A stretch of DNA of 64,000 nucleotides from Leclercia adecarboxylata (GTDB lineage: Bacteria; Pseudomonadota; Gammaproteobacteria; Enterobacterales; Enterobacteriaceae): positions 3,224,001 to 3,288,000 of the forward strand of contig NZ_CP098325.1 in assembly GCF_023639785.1 (NCBI RefSeq). The letters are read 5' to 3'. Positions within the stretch are counted from its first letter, which is position 1, and the number at the start of each line of letters is the position of its first letter. Below the pieces are notes generated by a model that was not told the origin of the DNA, did no database searches, and saw nothing but the letters and a program-made list of their open reading frames with translations. Below, piece after piece: positions 1-9,543 of the stretch. The translations under genes were made by a program, and so were the position numbers.

Positions 1-69
1 TCAGCAGTAGAATTATGTGATAAGCAGCACGGAAAAAAATCTGGCGAGTACAACAGGTTGGACAAACTT

Positions 70-91
70 GCGCCGGAAAGGGGTCCGGCGC
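70..91 (-). terminator. Hairpin downstream of the CinA-like gene
   Basis: An 8-bp perfect stem (GCGCCGGA / TCCGGCGC) with a 6-nt loop lies 7 bp past the stop codon of the CinA-like gene. On the minus strand it is followed by CAAGTTTGTCC, a poor T-tract, so it may stabilise the 3' end rather than terminate strongly. I recognise nothing else in positions 1-98. Confidence 0.45.
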
Positions 92-98
92 ACCCCTA

Positions 99-1298
99 TC
101 AAGAGAGGAAAAGCGTATCGACGACGTTAATCCAGCCATGTTCGCCGGCAACCGGCTTGCCGTTCAGCCAGCGGCGCAGCATATTCAGCGCCATCATCGC
201 ACACACCTCCTGACGTACCGCCAGGCTGTAGCGCGAGGCGCTCATTTTAACGCGCAGGCCGTGCGTGCCTTCAGGAGTAGAGAGGGCGAAGTTAAGGTGA
301 TCTTCTTCCAGCCCGGAGATCGCCAGCGCCAGCCCGGCGAAATGGTTCACTCGACGCTCTGCGGCCCAGTGGGCGGTTTGTGCCAGCGTCTCTTCCTGAG
401 ACGGCACCACTTCGCTTGCCAGCAGCGAGGCATTGGCACGGGATAACTGCAGAGCCAGAAGCCCGCCGGTGAACTGCTCGCTCAGGGTCAGGCCTAACTG
501 ACGGGCCTGCAGTTCACGAACGATCTGCGCGGGTAGCCCCTCGGTACCTTCGAAAATCAGGTTCTCACCCGCCACGCGCTGCACCTCTGGCCATAGCGCC
601 AGCATCGCGGCTTTTTCCGTGGCCGGGCCGGTTAATTTCAGCTCAATAATCGGCATGGAAGAGCGATAGCCCATCGTGACGCCCGGCGGTAAAGCGAGAT
701 GATCGAGGCTCTGGGCCAGATCGCTTTCGGAGCGCCCGAAGGTGGTAAGACGCAAACAGATGGGAGGTTCAGAGAGGGTAAAACGGGCCCGTAATCGCGG
801 CAGGATCTGCTGTTCGACCATCACTTTAAATTCTGACGGGACACCCGGCGTGAAGAACATCAGGCAGCGGTTAAGCTGAACGGCGAAGCCGCAGGCGGTG
901 CCGACCGGGTTATCAACCAGTTCGGCGCTGGCCGGGATTTCAGCCTGTTTGCGGTTGCTGGGCGCCATCACGCGGCCACGATCGGAGAAAAAGCGCTCCA
1001 TGTGGGCCAGCCACTCCTCATGCAACACCAGCCCTTCGCCTTTGGCGGTCGCAGCGGCCAGCGCGCTGAGATCGTCGCTGGTGGGGCCCAGTCCACCGTT
1101 CACAATCAGCACGTCGCACTGTTCGCTGCGCTCGCGCAGAACGTTGACCAGCGACTCGAGATTGTCGCCTACGGTATTGCGGCGCGTTAGCGGTAATCCT
1201 TGCTCAAAAAAGAGATCGGCAAGCCAGGCGGCATTGGTATCAATGATTTGTCCATGCAGCACTTCGTCGCCAGTGGATAACATTTCCACGTTTATCAT
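99..1298 (-). CDS. yfaY: CinA-like protein YfaY (MoCF domain plus degenerate PncC-like domain)
   Basis: This 399-aa protein belongs to the CinA family. Residues about 1-170 form a molybdopterin-binding (MoCF) domain with LSTGDEVL near the N-terminus and NGGLGPTSDD at about 67-76. The C-terminal third aligns with the CinA/PncC amidohydrolase domain. There the usual S-C-T-G-G nucleophile motif is replaced by SEQFTGG (about 273-279), so nicotinamide-nucleotide amidase activity is doubtful. An upstream in-frame ATG at 1316 exists, but the ATG at 1298 follows GGAGAA at good spacing and gives the start expected for the family. The gene follows yfaZ on the same strand, 94 bp downstream. Its cellular role is not established. 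Confidence 0.93.
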   Translation of the reverse strand: MINVEMLSTGDEVLHGQIIDTNAAWLADLFFEQGLPLTRRNTVGDNLESLVNVLRERSEQCDVLIVNGGLGPTSDDLSALAAATAKGEGLVLHEEWLAHMERFFSDRGRVMAPSNRKQAEIPASAELVDNPVGTACGFAVQLNRCLMFFTPGVPSEFKVMVEQQILPRLRARFTLSEPPICLRLTTFGRSESDLAQSLDHLALPPGVTMGYRSSMPIIELKLTGPATEKAAMLALWPEVQRVAGENLIFEGTEGLPAQIVRELQARQLGLTLSEQFTGGLLALQLSRANASLLASEVVPSQEETLAQTAHWAAERRVNHFAGLALAISGLEEDHLNFALSTPEGTHGLRVKMSASRYSLAVRQEVCAMMALNMLRRWLNGKPVAGEHGWINVVDTLFLS

Positions 1299-1364
1299 TG
1301 TGTTCTCCCATTTCAATGGTCAAAACACTATAGCGCAATCGAAGACCGGAGGGAGAGAGAAACT

Positions 1365-1385
1365 GGCGCGACGGAACGCCGCGCC
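1365..1385 (-). terminator. Probable terminator of yfaZ
   Basis: A GGCGCG / CGCGCC stem lies 7 bp beyond the yfaZ stop codon. On the minus strand it is followed by AGTTTCTCTCT. The stem is GC-rich, but the T-tract is interrupted, so termination may be partial and feed into yfaY. Confidence 0.5.
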
Positions 1386-1392
1386 GAAGGGG

Positions 1393-1932
1393 TTAGAAGC
1401 CTGCGCTCACGCCCACGTATGGACCGTCAGCAATGGCGTTGTCGCGGTTGCCATCTTTGCCCGCCAGGTTCAGGTAACGGTAGCCTGCTTCGATGGTAAT
1501 CGGACGCACAATGGTCCAGCGTGCGCCAGCGTTGGCTTCCTCATAGCTGTCAATACCGCTGGAGAGGGAGTCCGGAGAGTAGTAGTACTCACCGAACAGG
1601 CCAAAGCTGTCGCCAATTTTCCACTGCAGGCCGCCGCCCACTGCCGCCGCGTAACCTTCGTCACCGTCGTTCGGGTTGGTGTAGATGCCTTTACCGCCGA
1701 TGGTCGCCAGGAATGGACCAAGCGGAACGTTAAAACCGAGGCCCAGGCTTGCTGCATCGCCGTCGTCGTCGTTATGCGTCCAGCCGCCGGTCATCGCCAG
1801 GCCTGCGCTATCCGTGCCAAGACCAAAGCCCAGGTGGGTATAATCCTCGCCCGCCGAGCCGTTGAAGGAAATAGCGTTGGCCGCTGCCGATACACACATC
1901 AGGCCTAAGCCCATTAATGCCACTTTTTTCAT
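1393..1932 (-). CDS. yfaZ: YfaZ-family outer membrane protein
   Basis: A 179-aa protein with a typical signal peptide (residues 1-20, cleavage after A-N-A before ISFNG). It has a small beta-barrel-like sequence rich in glycine and aromatic residues and ends in phenylalanine, as outer-membrane proteins do. It matches the YfaZ family, whose function is unknown. The longer reading frame starting at 2094 is rejected, because only the ATG at 1932 opens directly onto the signal peptide and is preceded by a purine-rich GGGAT. The gene lies 128 bp downstream of tctE on the same strand but has its own candidate promoter. Confidence 0.9.
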   Translation of the reverse strand: MKKVALMGLGLMCVSAAANAISFNGSAGEDYTHLGFGLGTDSAGLAMTGGWTHNDDDGDAASLGLGFNVPLGPFLATIGGKGIYTNPNDGDEGYAAAVGGGLQWKIGDSFGLFGEYYYSPDSLSSGIDSYEEANAGARWTIVRPITIEAGYRYLNLAGKDGNRDNAIADGPYVGVSAGF

Positions 1933-1978
1933 TGTCGTGATCCCGCACAATTTGTTCACAGATATCCAAAACCGCGAG

Positions 1979-2006
1979 ATTTTAACCTGACTGGCTGTGG
2001 GATCAA
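1979..2006 (-). promoter_or_regulatory. Candidate sigma-70 promoter of yfaZ
   Basis: On the minus strand TTGATC (positions 2006-2001) and TAAAAT (1984-1979) are separated by 16 bp. They lie about 47 bp upstream of the yfaZ start codon, in the gap between tctE and yfaZ. The call rests on hexamer matching only (4/6 and 5/6). Confidence 0.4.
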
Positions 2007-2060
2007 TGGACTCCGCGTGCGACGGACAATTAGTTTGTAACGATTTGATAATATCGGTAT

Positions 2061-3470
2061 TTACGTCATCAATAAAAAGCGCATTTTTACGCACAGGCCG
2101 CCCAGATGTTCACTGGGCATCAGCTGAAGGTGGCTGCGGTGCAGGCGGGCAATATCATTGGCCAGCGCCAGCCCAATCCCCGACCCGGCGGCATCCCCCA
2201 CGTTATCCAGCCGATGAAACGGCAGCATGGCCCGGGAAACCTGATCTTCAGCAATTCCCGGTCCGCTGTCCTCCACGCTGAGCTCAACAGCGTCGTTATC
2301 CGTGTGCAGATACACCGTGACGATGCCCTGCGCCGGGGTGTATTTGATCGCGTTCTCCAGCAGGTTTGCGCACAGCTCGCCCAGCAGCACCTCATCACCT
2401 TCTATCATGACGGGTTGCTGAACGCCGTCATAGCCTAGATCGATTTCCTTGCTGCGCGCCTGCGCCAACCGGGAGAAGCAGCAGTTCTGCACCACCTGAA
2501 CCAGATCCACGGGGGCAAACTGGCGCTCTCCCTGCTCTTTGTGCTTCACCGTAGAAAACTGCAGCAGCCGTTCAGTGAGAACGATGGTGTTGTCCAGCGT
2601 CACGTTCATGGCGCGTAAGCTCTCCTGCCACAGGGCCGGATCGTTTCGTGTCAGGGCAACGGAAACCTGGGTTTTGAGCACCGCCAGCGGCGTTTTGAGC
2701 TGATGAGAAGCATCGGCGTTGAAGCGCTCCTGGCGGGAAAGCACGCCGCGTAACCTGTCGATATAACGGTTAAAGGCCACGATGAGCAGCCGCGTTTCCG
2801 ACCAGGGCAGCAGCTCCGGCAGCGGGGCCAGCAGCCCAGGCTCACGGCGCACCATCAGCGAGGAGAGCTGGCGCATCGGGCGCAGCACGCGACGCAGCAG
2901 CCAGGCGGTTAAGACCAGCGTCAGCAGCACCAGCAGCCCCTGCGAAACAAGCGATGAAAACAGAAGCTGAGTGGCCAGATAGCGCCGGGACTGCAAGGTT
3001 TCGGCGACGTAGATCTCCGCCATACCGGACACGTTGTCCTCGTTAACCGGCTGGAGTAACTTCGCCACGCGGATCGCCTGGCCGCGATACTCGGTATGAT
3101 AAAACCAGGCCAGCGCGGGATAGTGCGTGGTGCGCGACGTGGAGGGAGGCATGTTCGGCAGATCGTCATAGCCGGAGATCACCCGCCCTTGCGGATCGAC
3201 CACCTTGTAATAGAGGCGATCGTTCATGTTCAGTTCAAAGCTGTCGAGCACCACCCAGGGCACATTGACCAGCAGCTTGCCGTTATGCACCTCCAGCCGC
3301 TCAGAGACGGTACGCGCCGAAGATAGCAGCGTGCGGTCGTACGCCTGGGTCGCCGCCTGCAGGGCGCTGACGTAACTGTTAAAGGCCGACAATCCCCACA
3401 GCAACAGCAGCGGCAGGCCGAGAAAAAGCAGCAGCTGCAGGTAAAGCGACTGGGGCTTAACCCACTTCAT
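2061..3470 (-). CDS. tctE: Sensor histidine kinase TctE
   Basis: A 469-aa membrane kinase, the partner of TctD for tricarboxylate-dependent control of the divergent tctCBA transporter. Transmembrane segments lie at about 5-27 and 170-193 and flank a periplasmic sensor region. HAMP-like linker follows, then the H-box with His256 in SHQLKTPL, an N-box (ELCANLLENAIKYTP) and glycine boxes (DSGPGI, GSGIGLALA). The ATG at 3470 overlaps the end of tctD by 14 nt and has GGAG from within tctD as ribosome binding site. The upstream ATG at 3488 has no comparable site. In Salmonella TctDE governs tctCBA; the same arrangement here supports the same job. Confidence 0.92.
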   Translation of the reverse strand: MKWVKPQSLYLQLLLFLGLPLLLLWGLSAFNSYVSALQAATQAYDRTLLSSARTVSERLEVHNGKLLVNVPWVVLDSFELNMNDRLYYKVVDPQGRVISGYDDLPNMPPSTSRTTHYPALAWFYHTEYRGQAIRVAKLLQPVNEDNVSGMAEIYVAETLQSRRYLATQLLFSSLVSQGLLVLLTLVLTAWLLRRVLRPMRQLSSLMVRREPGLLAPLPELLPWSETRLLIVAFNRYIDRLRGVLSRQERFNADASHQLKTPLAVLKTQVSVALTRNDPALWQESLRAMNVTLDNTIVLTERLLQFSTVKHKEQGERQFAPVDLVQVVQNCCFSRLAQARSKEIDLGYDGVQQPVMIEGDEVLLGELCANLLENAIKYTPAQGIVTVYLHTDNDAVELSVEDSGPGIAEDQVSRAMLPFHRLDNVGDAAGSGIGLALANDIARLHRSHLQLMPSEHLGGLCVKMRFLLMT

Positions 3471-4131
3471 CGCCGCACTCCAGCACATAGCCCAGCCCGC
3501 GCAGGGTGGTGATCCGTACCCCGCTGCCGCTCAGCTTTTTACGCAGGCGATGAATGTAGAGATCGAGACTCTCGGGGCTGACGTCGTCGTTCAGGCTAAA
3601 CACCTGATCGAACAGCTGCTGGCGGGAGACGGGCCGGGTGCGGCGATGCATCAGCACCTTCAGCAGCGACAGTTCCCGCGGGGTAAGCGAGAGCGGCTCA
3701 TCGCGCAGCAGGAAAAAACCGTCGTCGTCATACTCCAGCTCCCCAAGGTGCTGGCGCTCCTGGGTTCGCCCCTCACTTCTGCGCAGCAGGGCGCGAAGCC
3801 TGGCGTCCAGCTCCTCCAGTTCAAAGGGTTTTGGCAGATAATCATCCGCCCCGGCGTTCAGGCCTTTCACCCGATCCGCCACGTTGCTGCGTGCGGTGAG
3901 AAACAGCACCGGCAAGGTCTGGCCGCGTTTTCGTAAACGGTGCACCACCTCCAGGCCGTCAAAACCGGGCATGCCGATGTCCAGTATCGCCACCGCGTAG
4001 TTTTCCCCCTGCAGGAGATGATCGGCCGCGCGCCCGTCAGAAACGCAGTCTACGGCAAAGCCCTCCTGCACCAGCGCTTTCTCCAGCCAGTGAGCCAGCT
4101 CACGATTATCTTCCGCCAGTAAGAGACGCAT
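3457..4131 (-). CDS. tctD: Response regulator TctD
   Basis: A 224-aa OmpR-type regulator. The receiver domain (1-115) has the acidic pair E7/D8, phospho-acceptor Asp51 in ILDIGMPG, Thr79 and Lys101. A winged-helix DNA-binding domain fills residues about 125-220. It is transcribed divergently from tctC with a 140-bp shared upstream region, so both operons are likely controlled by TctD binding there. Its 3' end overlaps tctE by 14 nt, which indicates translational coupling. Confidence 0.94.
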   Translation of the reverse strand: MRLLLAEDNRELAHWLEKALVQEGFAVDCVSDGRAADHLLQGENYAVAILDIGMPGFDGLEVVHRLRKRGQTLPVLFLTARSNVADRVKGLNAGADDYLPKPFELEELDARLRALLRRSEGRTQERQHLGELEYDDDGFFLLRDEPLSLTPRELSLLKVLMHRRTRPVSRQQLFDQVFSLNDDVSPESLDLYIHRLRKKLSGSGVRITTLRGLGYVLECGDEVG

Positions 4132-4271
4132 ATCACATCCTGTAAAGTTGGTGTCGCATTGAAAGGGAAATGAAAGGTTATTGTTTTAACAATCACGCAA
4201 CGGAACCGCTACAAGGTGGTTCACATAATCAGAAAAAACCCGTACCCGTACCCCCGGCGTGAGGATAAGCG
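4132..4271. promoter_or_regulatory. Divergent tctD / tctC control region
   Basis: This 140-bp gap must hold the promoters of both tct operons. Visible structures are an inverted repeat ATTGTT-TT-AACAAT at 4180-4193, a repeated GAAAGG / GAAAGG pattern at about 4161-4176 and a tandem ACCCGT direct repeat just before the tctC ribosome binding site. These are candidate TctD operators. No promoter hexamers are clear enough to name. Confidence 0.35.
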
Positions 4272-5252
4272 ATGAAAAAACAATTACTTTCTACGATTGC
4301 TGCAAGCGTATTAATGTTGAGTGCCTCTGTTGTCCAGGCGCAGGACGCCCCTTCCCGTACCGAATGTATCGCCCCGGCCAAACCGGGCGGCGGCTTCGAT
4401 CTCACCTGCAAACTGATTCAGGTCAGCCTGCTGGAGACGAAGGCCATTGAAAAGCCGATGCGTGTAACCTACATGCCAGGCGGCGTGGGCGCGGTGGCCT
4501 ATAACGCGATCGTCGCCCAACGTCCGGCAGAAGCCGGCACCGTGGTGGCCTTCTCCGGCGGCTCGCTGCTGAACCTCTCCCAGGGCAAGTTTGGCCGCTA
4601 CGGCGTGGATGACGTGCGCTGGCTGGCCACCGTCGGTACCGACTACGGCATGATCGCCGTGCGCGCGGACTCCCCCTGGAAATCCCTGAAAGATCTGCTT
4701 ACCGCCATGGAAAAAGACCCTAACAGCGTGGTGATTGGTGCAGGCGCCTCCATCGGCAGCCAGGACTGGATGAAAGCCGCCCTGCTGGCGCAACAGGCGA
4801 AAGTGGACCCGCACAAAATGCGTTACGTGGCGTTTGAGGGCGGCGGAGAACCGGTAACGGCGCTGATGGGCAACCACGTGCAGGCGGTTTCCGGCGATCT
4901 CAGCGAAATGGTGCCCTACCTGAACGGGGATAAGATCCGCGTGCTGGCGGTCTTCTCGGAAAATCGCCTGCCGGGGCAGCTGGCAAACGTACCGACCGCA
5001 AAAGAGCAGGGTTACGACCTCGTCTGGCCGATTATCCGCGGCTTCTTCGTCGGGCCAAAAGTGACCGATGCCGAATACCAGTGGTGGGTCGACAACTTTA
5101 ACAAACTGCAGCAGACCGACGAATTTAAAAAGCAGCGCGATCTGCGCGGGCTGTTTGAGTTCAACCTGAACGGTAAGCAGCTGGACGAGTATGTCAAAAA
5201 ACAGGTGAATGACTATCGCGAGCAGGCGAAAGCCTTTGGCCTGGCCAAATAA
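4272..5252 (+). CDS. tctC: Tricarboxylate-binding periplasmic protein TctC
   Basis: The 326-aa solute-binding subunit of a tripartite tricarboxylate transporter (TTT family), which captures citrate-type acids in the periplasm. A signal peptide covers residues 1-23 (cleavage after V-Q-A). The family glycine motif MPGGVGAVAYN is at 68-78, and the protein has the usual Bug/TctC length. The ATG is preceded by GAGG in GTGAGGATAAGCG. tctB follows after 12 bp. Exact substrate cannot be read from sequence; citrate, fluorocitrate or isocitrate are the known substrates of the Salmonella system. Confidence 0.93.
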   Translation: MKKQLLSTIAASVLMLSASVVQAQDAPSRTECIAPAKPGGGFDLTCKLIQVSLLETKAIEKPMRVTYMPGGVGAVAYNAIVAQRPAEAGTVVAFSGGSLLNLSQGKFGRYGVDDVRWLATVGTDYGMIAVRADSPWKSLKDLLTAMEKDPNSVVIGAGASIGSQDWMKAALLAQQAKVDPHKMRYVAFEGGGEPVTALMGNHVQAVSGDLSEMVPYLNGDKIRVLAVFSENRLPGQLANVPTAKEQGYDLVWPIIRGFFVGPKVTDAEYQWWVDNFNKLQQTDEFKKQRDLRGLFEFNLNGKQLDEYVKKQVNDYREQAKAFGLAK

Positions 5253-5264
5253 CCGGAGGCGCTA

Positions 5265-5696
5265 ATGAGCGATCGCATTTTTGCCGGGATCTGGTTGTTG
5301 CTCTGCATTGGCGGGATGTTCGTTGCCTGGCAGATCCACAGCGAATACAGCTATGAACCCGTGGGGCCACGCCCCTTTCCAATGGGCATTGTCGGCCTGA
5401 TGCTGCTTTGCTCGGTGGCCATGCTGTTACGCCATCCGGATACCGTCGAGTGGCCGCCCAGGCGCATTTTGCAGCGGCTGCTGGTGATGGTCATTGTGCT
5501 CCTGATGTATGCCTGGGGCTTTGAATGGCTCGGCTTCCCGGTGGCGACCGCCATCCTGACGATGGTCATCGGCATGCTGTTTAACGCCAGCCTCCCTGCT
5601 GCGGGGATCTCGGGTGTGGTGATGGGCATTTGCCTGTGGTACGCCTTTGACCGCCTGCTGGATGTCACGCTGCCGCTTGGCGCCTGGCTTAATTAA
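5265..5696 (+). CDS. tctB: Tricarboxylate transporter small membrane subunit TctB
   Basis: A 143-aa hydrophobic protein with about four predicted transmembrane helices. Its length and position between tctC and tctA are typical of TctB. It forms the inner-membrane permease together with TctA. A strong ribosome binding site (CCGGAGG) precedes the ATG by 5 nt, and tctA starts 11 bp after its stop, so the three genes form one operon. Confidence 0.92.
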   Translation: MSDRIFAGIWLLLCIGGMFVAWQIHSEYSYEPVGPRPFPMGIVGLMLLCSVAMLLRHPDTVEWPPRRILQRLLVMVIVLLMYAWGFEWLGFPVATAILTMVIGMLFNASLPAAGISGVVMGICLWYAFDRLLDVTLPLGAWLN

Positions 5697-5707
5697 CGGA
5701 GCACGCT

Positions 5708-7219
5708 ATGGATACCTGGATTTACCTCTCACAGGGGTTCGCTGTGGCGATGACCCCGGAAAACCTGGTGATCGCCCTGATCGGCTGCTTCGTCGGGACG
5801 ATCGTCGGTCTGCTGCCTGGACTCGGGCCCATCAACGGGGTCGCTATTCTGCTCCCGCTGGCGTTTGCCCTGCATCTGCCTGCGGAATCGGCGCTGATCC
5901 TGCTGGCCACGGTCTATATCGGCTGTGAATATGGCGGCCGTATCTCGTCAATACTGCTCAACGTGCCCGGGGATGCGGCGGCCATTATGACCGCGCTGGA
6001 CGGTTACCCGATGGCGCGGCAGGGACGCGGCGGCGTGGCGCTCTCTATTTCCGCCGTCAGCTCGTTCTTTGGCTCGCTGATTGCCATTGGCGGCATCATT
6101 CTGTTTGCGCCTGCGCTGGCCCAGTGGTCCCTGGCGTTTGGTCCGGCAGAGTATTTTGCCCTGATGGTTTTCGCCATTGCCTGTCTCGGCAGCATGATGG
6201 CGCAAAACCCCCTGAAATCGTTCTTGTCTGCGCTGATCGGCTTAGGGTTAGCCACCGTCGGCGTGGATGCCAACACCGGGGTCTATCGCTTTACCTTCGA
6301 CAGCGTTCACCTGTCCGACGGCGTGCAGTTTATCGTGGTCGTGATTGGTCTGTTCTCTGTCTCTGAGATCTTACTGATGCTGGAACATACCAGCAGCGGG
6401 CAGACGCTGGTGCGTAAAACCGGCCGGATGCTCTTTAGCGCCAGAGAGGGCGCGCAGTGTATCGGCACCACGCTGCGTTCAGCGGTCATTGGTTTCTTTG
6501 TTGGCATTCTGCCGGGCGCCGGGGCGACCATCGCCAGCGCCATCACCTATATGACGGAGAAAAAGCTCAGCGGCAACAGCGACAGCTTTGGCAAAGGCGA
6601 TATTCGCGGCGTCGCCGCCCCCGAAGCGGCCAACAATGCCTCGGCCTGTGGCTCGTTTATTCCCATGCTGACGCTCGGCGTACCCGGCTCCGGCACCACG
6701 GCGGTGATGATGGGGGCGTTGACGCTCTATAACATCACCCCAGGACCGGCGATGTTTACCGAACAGCCGGACATCGTCTGGGGGCTGATTGCGGCGCTGC
6801 TGATTGCTAACGTGATGCTGCTGGTGATGAACATCCCGCTGATCGGCCTGTTCACCCGTATGTTGTCTATTCCGCTTTGGTTCCTGGTGCCCACCATCGC
6901 GGCCGTCTCGGCGGTTGGGGTGTATGCGGTACACAGCACCACCTTCGACCTGATTCTGATGGTGGTGCTGGGGGTGTTCGGCTACATCTTGCGTAAAATG
7001 CACTTCCCGATGTCGCCGCTGATTTTAGGGTTTGTGCTGGGTGAGATGCTGGAGCAGAACCTGCGCCGCGCCCTCTCCATCAGCAATGGCAATATCTCCA
7101 TACTGTGGGACAGCAACGTGGCGAAGGTCCTGCTGGCGCTGGCGATTGTGGTGCTGGTCGTGCCGCCGGTGTTGCGCCTGATGCGGCGTCAGCGTAAGCC
7201 GCAGCCCGATGTCGGTTAA
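5708..7219 (+). CDS. tctA: Tricarboxylate transporter large permease TctA
   Basis: A 503-aa, very hydrophobic protein with 10-12 predicted helices and the TctA signature GLLPGLGP at 34-41. A second similar loop, [10 protein letters not shown], occurs near the middle, consistent with an internally duplicated permease. It carries the substrate across the inner membrane using the ion gradient. It is the last gene of tctCBA. Its TAA stop ends at 7219 and the stop codon of convergent menE begins at 7220, with no terminator between. Confidence 0.95.
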   Translation: MDTWIYLSQGFAVAMTPENLVIALIGCFVGTIVGLLPGLGPINGVAILLPLAFALHLPAESALILLATVYIGCEYGGRISSILLNVPGDAAAIMTALDGYPMARQGRGGVALSISAVSSFFGSLIAIGGIILFAPALAQWSLAFGPAEYFALMVFAIACLGSMMAQNPLKSFLSALIGLGLATVGVDANTGVYRFTFDSVHLSDGVQFIVVVIGLFSVSEILLMLEHTSSGQTLVRKTGRMLFSAREGAQCIGTTLRSAVIGFFVGILPGAGATIASAITYMTEKKLSGNSDSFGKGDIRGVAAPEAANNASACGSFIPMLTLGVPGSGTTAVMMGALTLYNITPGPAMFTEQPDIVWGLIAALLIANVMLLVMNIPLIGLFTRMLSIPLWFLVPTIAAVSAVGVYAVHSTTFDLILMVVLGVFGYILRKMHFPMSPLILGFVLGEMLEQNLRRALSISNGNISILWDSNVAKVLLALAIVVLVVPPVLRLMRRQRKPQPDVG

Positions 7220-8581
7220 TTAACCTAAAAGCTGCGCATTCGCCCACTGTTTTAACGCCTGGCGGGAGATCTTAATCCCGCCATTTTTTAGCTCTGCCGG
7301 CAGCACCAGCCAGCGCACGGGCTGCTCAAAACGGGCCAGTTTGCCCTGCACCCATTCCGGGAAGCGGGTGATATCCGTTCCCGGTTCACACTCCACCACC
7401 GCCACCGGACGCTGGCCAAATTCGGCGTCAGTCAACGGAACAACGAAGACCTGGCTGATGTCCGGATGGGTCGCGATGATCCGCTCAAGACTCTCGGGCT
7501 GGATGCCCTCGCCTCCGCTGAAAAAGAGGTTATCCATCCGACCGAGGATCGTCAGGCGACCGTCATGCAGTTCGCCGCGATCGCGGGTGGCAAACCAGCC
7601 CTCTGAATTGGTGAGCGGCAGCAACCTACCGTCGCGCCAGTAGCCTGAGGCCATGCTTTGCGCCTTGATCCAGACTTCACCGTTAACGACCTGAACCTCC
7701 CTGCCCGGCAGCGCGCGGCCCACGTCCGGCTCGCCGTCAGCCTCTTTCGCGCAGACGGTAGAGGCAAACTCCGTCAGGCCGTAGCCGCAGAACGTAGAAA
7801 TCCCCTGCGCGCGCGCCTGTTGCGTCAACTCAACGGGAATGGCGGCCCCGCCCAGCAGTACCGCTTTCAGCGCGATATGCTGGTGGGTATTGAGCAGACG
7901 CCAGAGCTGGGTGGGCACCAGCGAGGCATGCGTGCACCCCTGCATGGCCTGCTCCAGCGGCTGCTTCTCGCGCGCGGTTAAGCGCGCGCCGGCCTGCAGC
8001 CAGCGCCATAAGATCCCCTGCCCGGAGACGTGAAACAGCGGCAGCGAAAGCAGCCAGTCGTCATCGTCGCCGTAGGGCATCAGCGCAAGGACGCCTGCCG
8101 CGCTGGCAAGATGCGCCCCGCAGGTATGAACGGCCGCTTTCGGCAGTCCGGTCGAGCCGGAGGTGAGCGTCATTGAGGCCAGCCGCTCAGGCTGCCATGC
8201 CACGCTGTATTCACCGGGCTGGGCATGCACGGCAAGGGTGGCGAGTCCGTCATAGTGACCGTCCAGCACCAGCGCAAAACGCAGCGTCATCTGCGAAAGC
8301 AACACCTCCAGCAGTGGGCGCGGAAGCTGGGGGTTAACAGGAAGAATTCGCGCGCCACACTGGAGCAGCGCCAGCCATGCAAGCAGGGTCTGAGGATGAT
8401 TATGGGCGAGCAGCAGCACACCGTCCCCCGCCTCCACGCCCTGACGGTGGAACCCCGCCGCCAGAGTGTCGACGCGCGTGCAGAGCTGTTGCCAGCTCAA
8501 TACCTCATCATTCAGACGCAGGGCGGGTTTGTCGGCTCGCTGCGCACGCCAGTGCCGCCACGGCCAGTCAGCAAAACTCAT
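7220..8581 (-). CDS. menE: o-Succinylbenzoate-CoA ligase MenE
   Basis: A 453-aa acyl-adenylating enzyme that activates o-succinylbenzoate with ATP and CoA in menaquinone synthesis. The AMP-binding signature [11 protein letters not shown] is at 138-148, the adenine-contact GYGLTE follows around residue 260, and the C-terminal hinge region contains [18 protein letters not shown]. Its ATG overlaps the menC stop codon (ATGA), so it is translationally coupled as the last gene of the men operon. Confidence 0.96.
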   Translation of the reverse strand: MSFADWPWRHWRAQRADKPALRLNDEVLSWQQLCTRVDTLAAGFHRQGVEAGDGVLLLAHNHPQTLLAWLALLQCGARILPVNPQLPRPLLEVLLSQMTLRFALVLDGHYDGLATLAVHAQPGEYSVAWQPERLASMTLTSGSTGLPKAAVHTCGAHLASAAGVLALMPYGDDDDWLLSLPLFHVSGQGILWRWLQAGARLTAREKQPLEQAMQGCTHASLVPTQLWRLLNTHQHIALKAVLLGGAAIPVELTQQARAQGISTFCGYGLTEFASTVCAKEADGEPDVGRALPGREVQVVNGEVWIKAQSMASGYWRDGRLLPLTNSEGWFATRDRGELHDGRLTILGRMDNLFFSGGEGIQPESLERIIATHPDISQVFVVPLTDAEFGQRPVAVVECEPGTDITRFPEWVQGKLARFEQPVRWLVLPAELKNGGIKISRQALKQWANAQLLG

Positions 8582-9543
8582 TGCAACGGCTCCAGCGCCT
8601 CAATGCCCGCGCACGGCAACGCGCTACCCGGCCACGGCCGAATAAGCTGGGTTTGCATCAGGTTTAGCGTATCCAGCCCCGGGATGGTGTCGGGCGTTAA
8701 CCAGGCGGCAATGCGCGCCAGCTGCGTCAACCCCAGGCTGGATTCGATGGAGGAGCTGATGACCGCTGTCAGCCCTGCGCTGTGCGCTGCCGCCACCTGC
8801 TCACGTACCTTCGCCAGGCTACCCGTTAACGTCGGCTTTATAACCACGGCGCTCACGCCCGGCTCGGCAGTAAACGTGAAATCTGCCTCGCGGAGGCTCT
8901 CATCCCAGGCAATGGCAATGCCGGTTTCTCGGGCAAAGGCGCGTGAATCCTCGCGGGTTTTGCACGGTTCTTCCAGAAAGGCGATGCGGCTGCGGTACGC
9001 CGGGTTGACGTACTTCGCAAACTGCTGCGCCTTCAGCGGCGTCCAGGCGCGGTTGGCGTCCAGGCGCAGGCGCAGATCGGGGATCGCTTCCAGGAGGAGG
9101 TTAGCGACCATACCGTCGCGTACCGCTTCGTAAAGACCGACTTTGATTTTCGCCACTTTCTCGCGGGGCATCGCGCTGAGCAAGGCAAACAGTTCATCCG
9201 GATCGCCGGTGCAGAGCGGTGCGGCCCGATAGTCCGCCTGCTCCGGCAGGGTGCCGTCCAGCTCCGCCAGCGCACAGCTGATGCCGAAGTCTACCGAAGG
9301 CAAACCCGACAGCAGCGGCGCTTCGCCGTTGCGCCACGCGCGAGACCACGCCCGCAGCGCAGCCTCTGCGTCCTCCAGCGATTCACGGCTGAAGCCCGGC
9401 AAGGGGGCGATCTCTCCCCACCCTTCCCGACCGCTCTGCTGCAGATGAATGAACAGACCATCGCGGGTTTTTAACCGCCGCTCGCGCAGTACCACCCCCG
9501 CGTCCATCGGTATCTGCCAGCGGTAGATCTGCACGCTGCGCAT
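8578..9543 (-). CDS. menC: o-Succinylbenzoate synthase MenC
   Basis: A 321-aa enolase-superfamily enzyme that dehydrates SHCHC to o-succinylbenzoate. Visible catalytic residues are the K-x-K pair Lys132/Lys134, metal ligands Asp162, Glu191 and Asp214, and Lys236 in [10 protein letters not shown]. Relative to the E. coli numbering the set is shifted by one residue. The start codon overlaps the menB stop by one nucleotide (TAATG). The end overlaps menE by four. Confidence 0.96.
   Translation of the reverse strand: MRSVQIYRWQIPMDAGVVLRERRLKTRDGLFIHLQQSGREGWGEIAPLPGFSRESLEDAEAALRAWSRAWRNGEAPLLSGLPSVDFGISCALAELDGTLPEQADYRAAPLCTGDPDELFALLSAMPREKVAKIKVGLYEAVRDGMVANLLLEAIPDLRLRLDANRAWTPLKAQQFAKYVNPAYRSRIAFLEEPCKTREDSRAFARETGIAIAWDESLREADFTFTAEPGVSAVVIKPTLTGSLAKVREQVAAAHSAGLTAVISSSIESSLGLTQLARIAAWLTPDTIPGLDTLNLMQTQLIRPWPGSALPCAGIEALEPLQ

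Noticed and set aside
1..98. Possible gene end at the left edge
   Set aside because: One plus frame stays open from base 1 but runs into the antisense of yfaY. No recognisable C-terminus was found.
2061..8581. tct block as a recent genomic island
   Set aside because: No insertion sequence, integrase, direct repeat or tRNA at either edge, and composition matches the neighbours.
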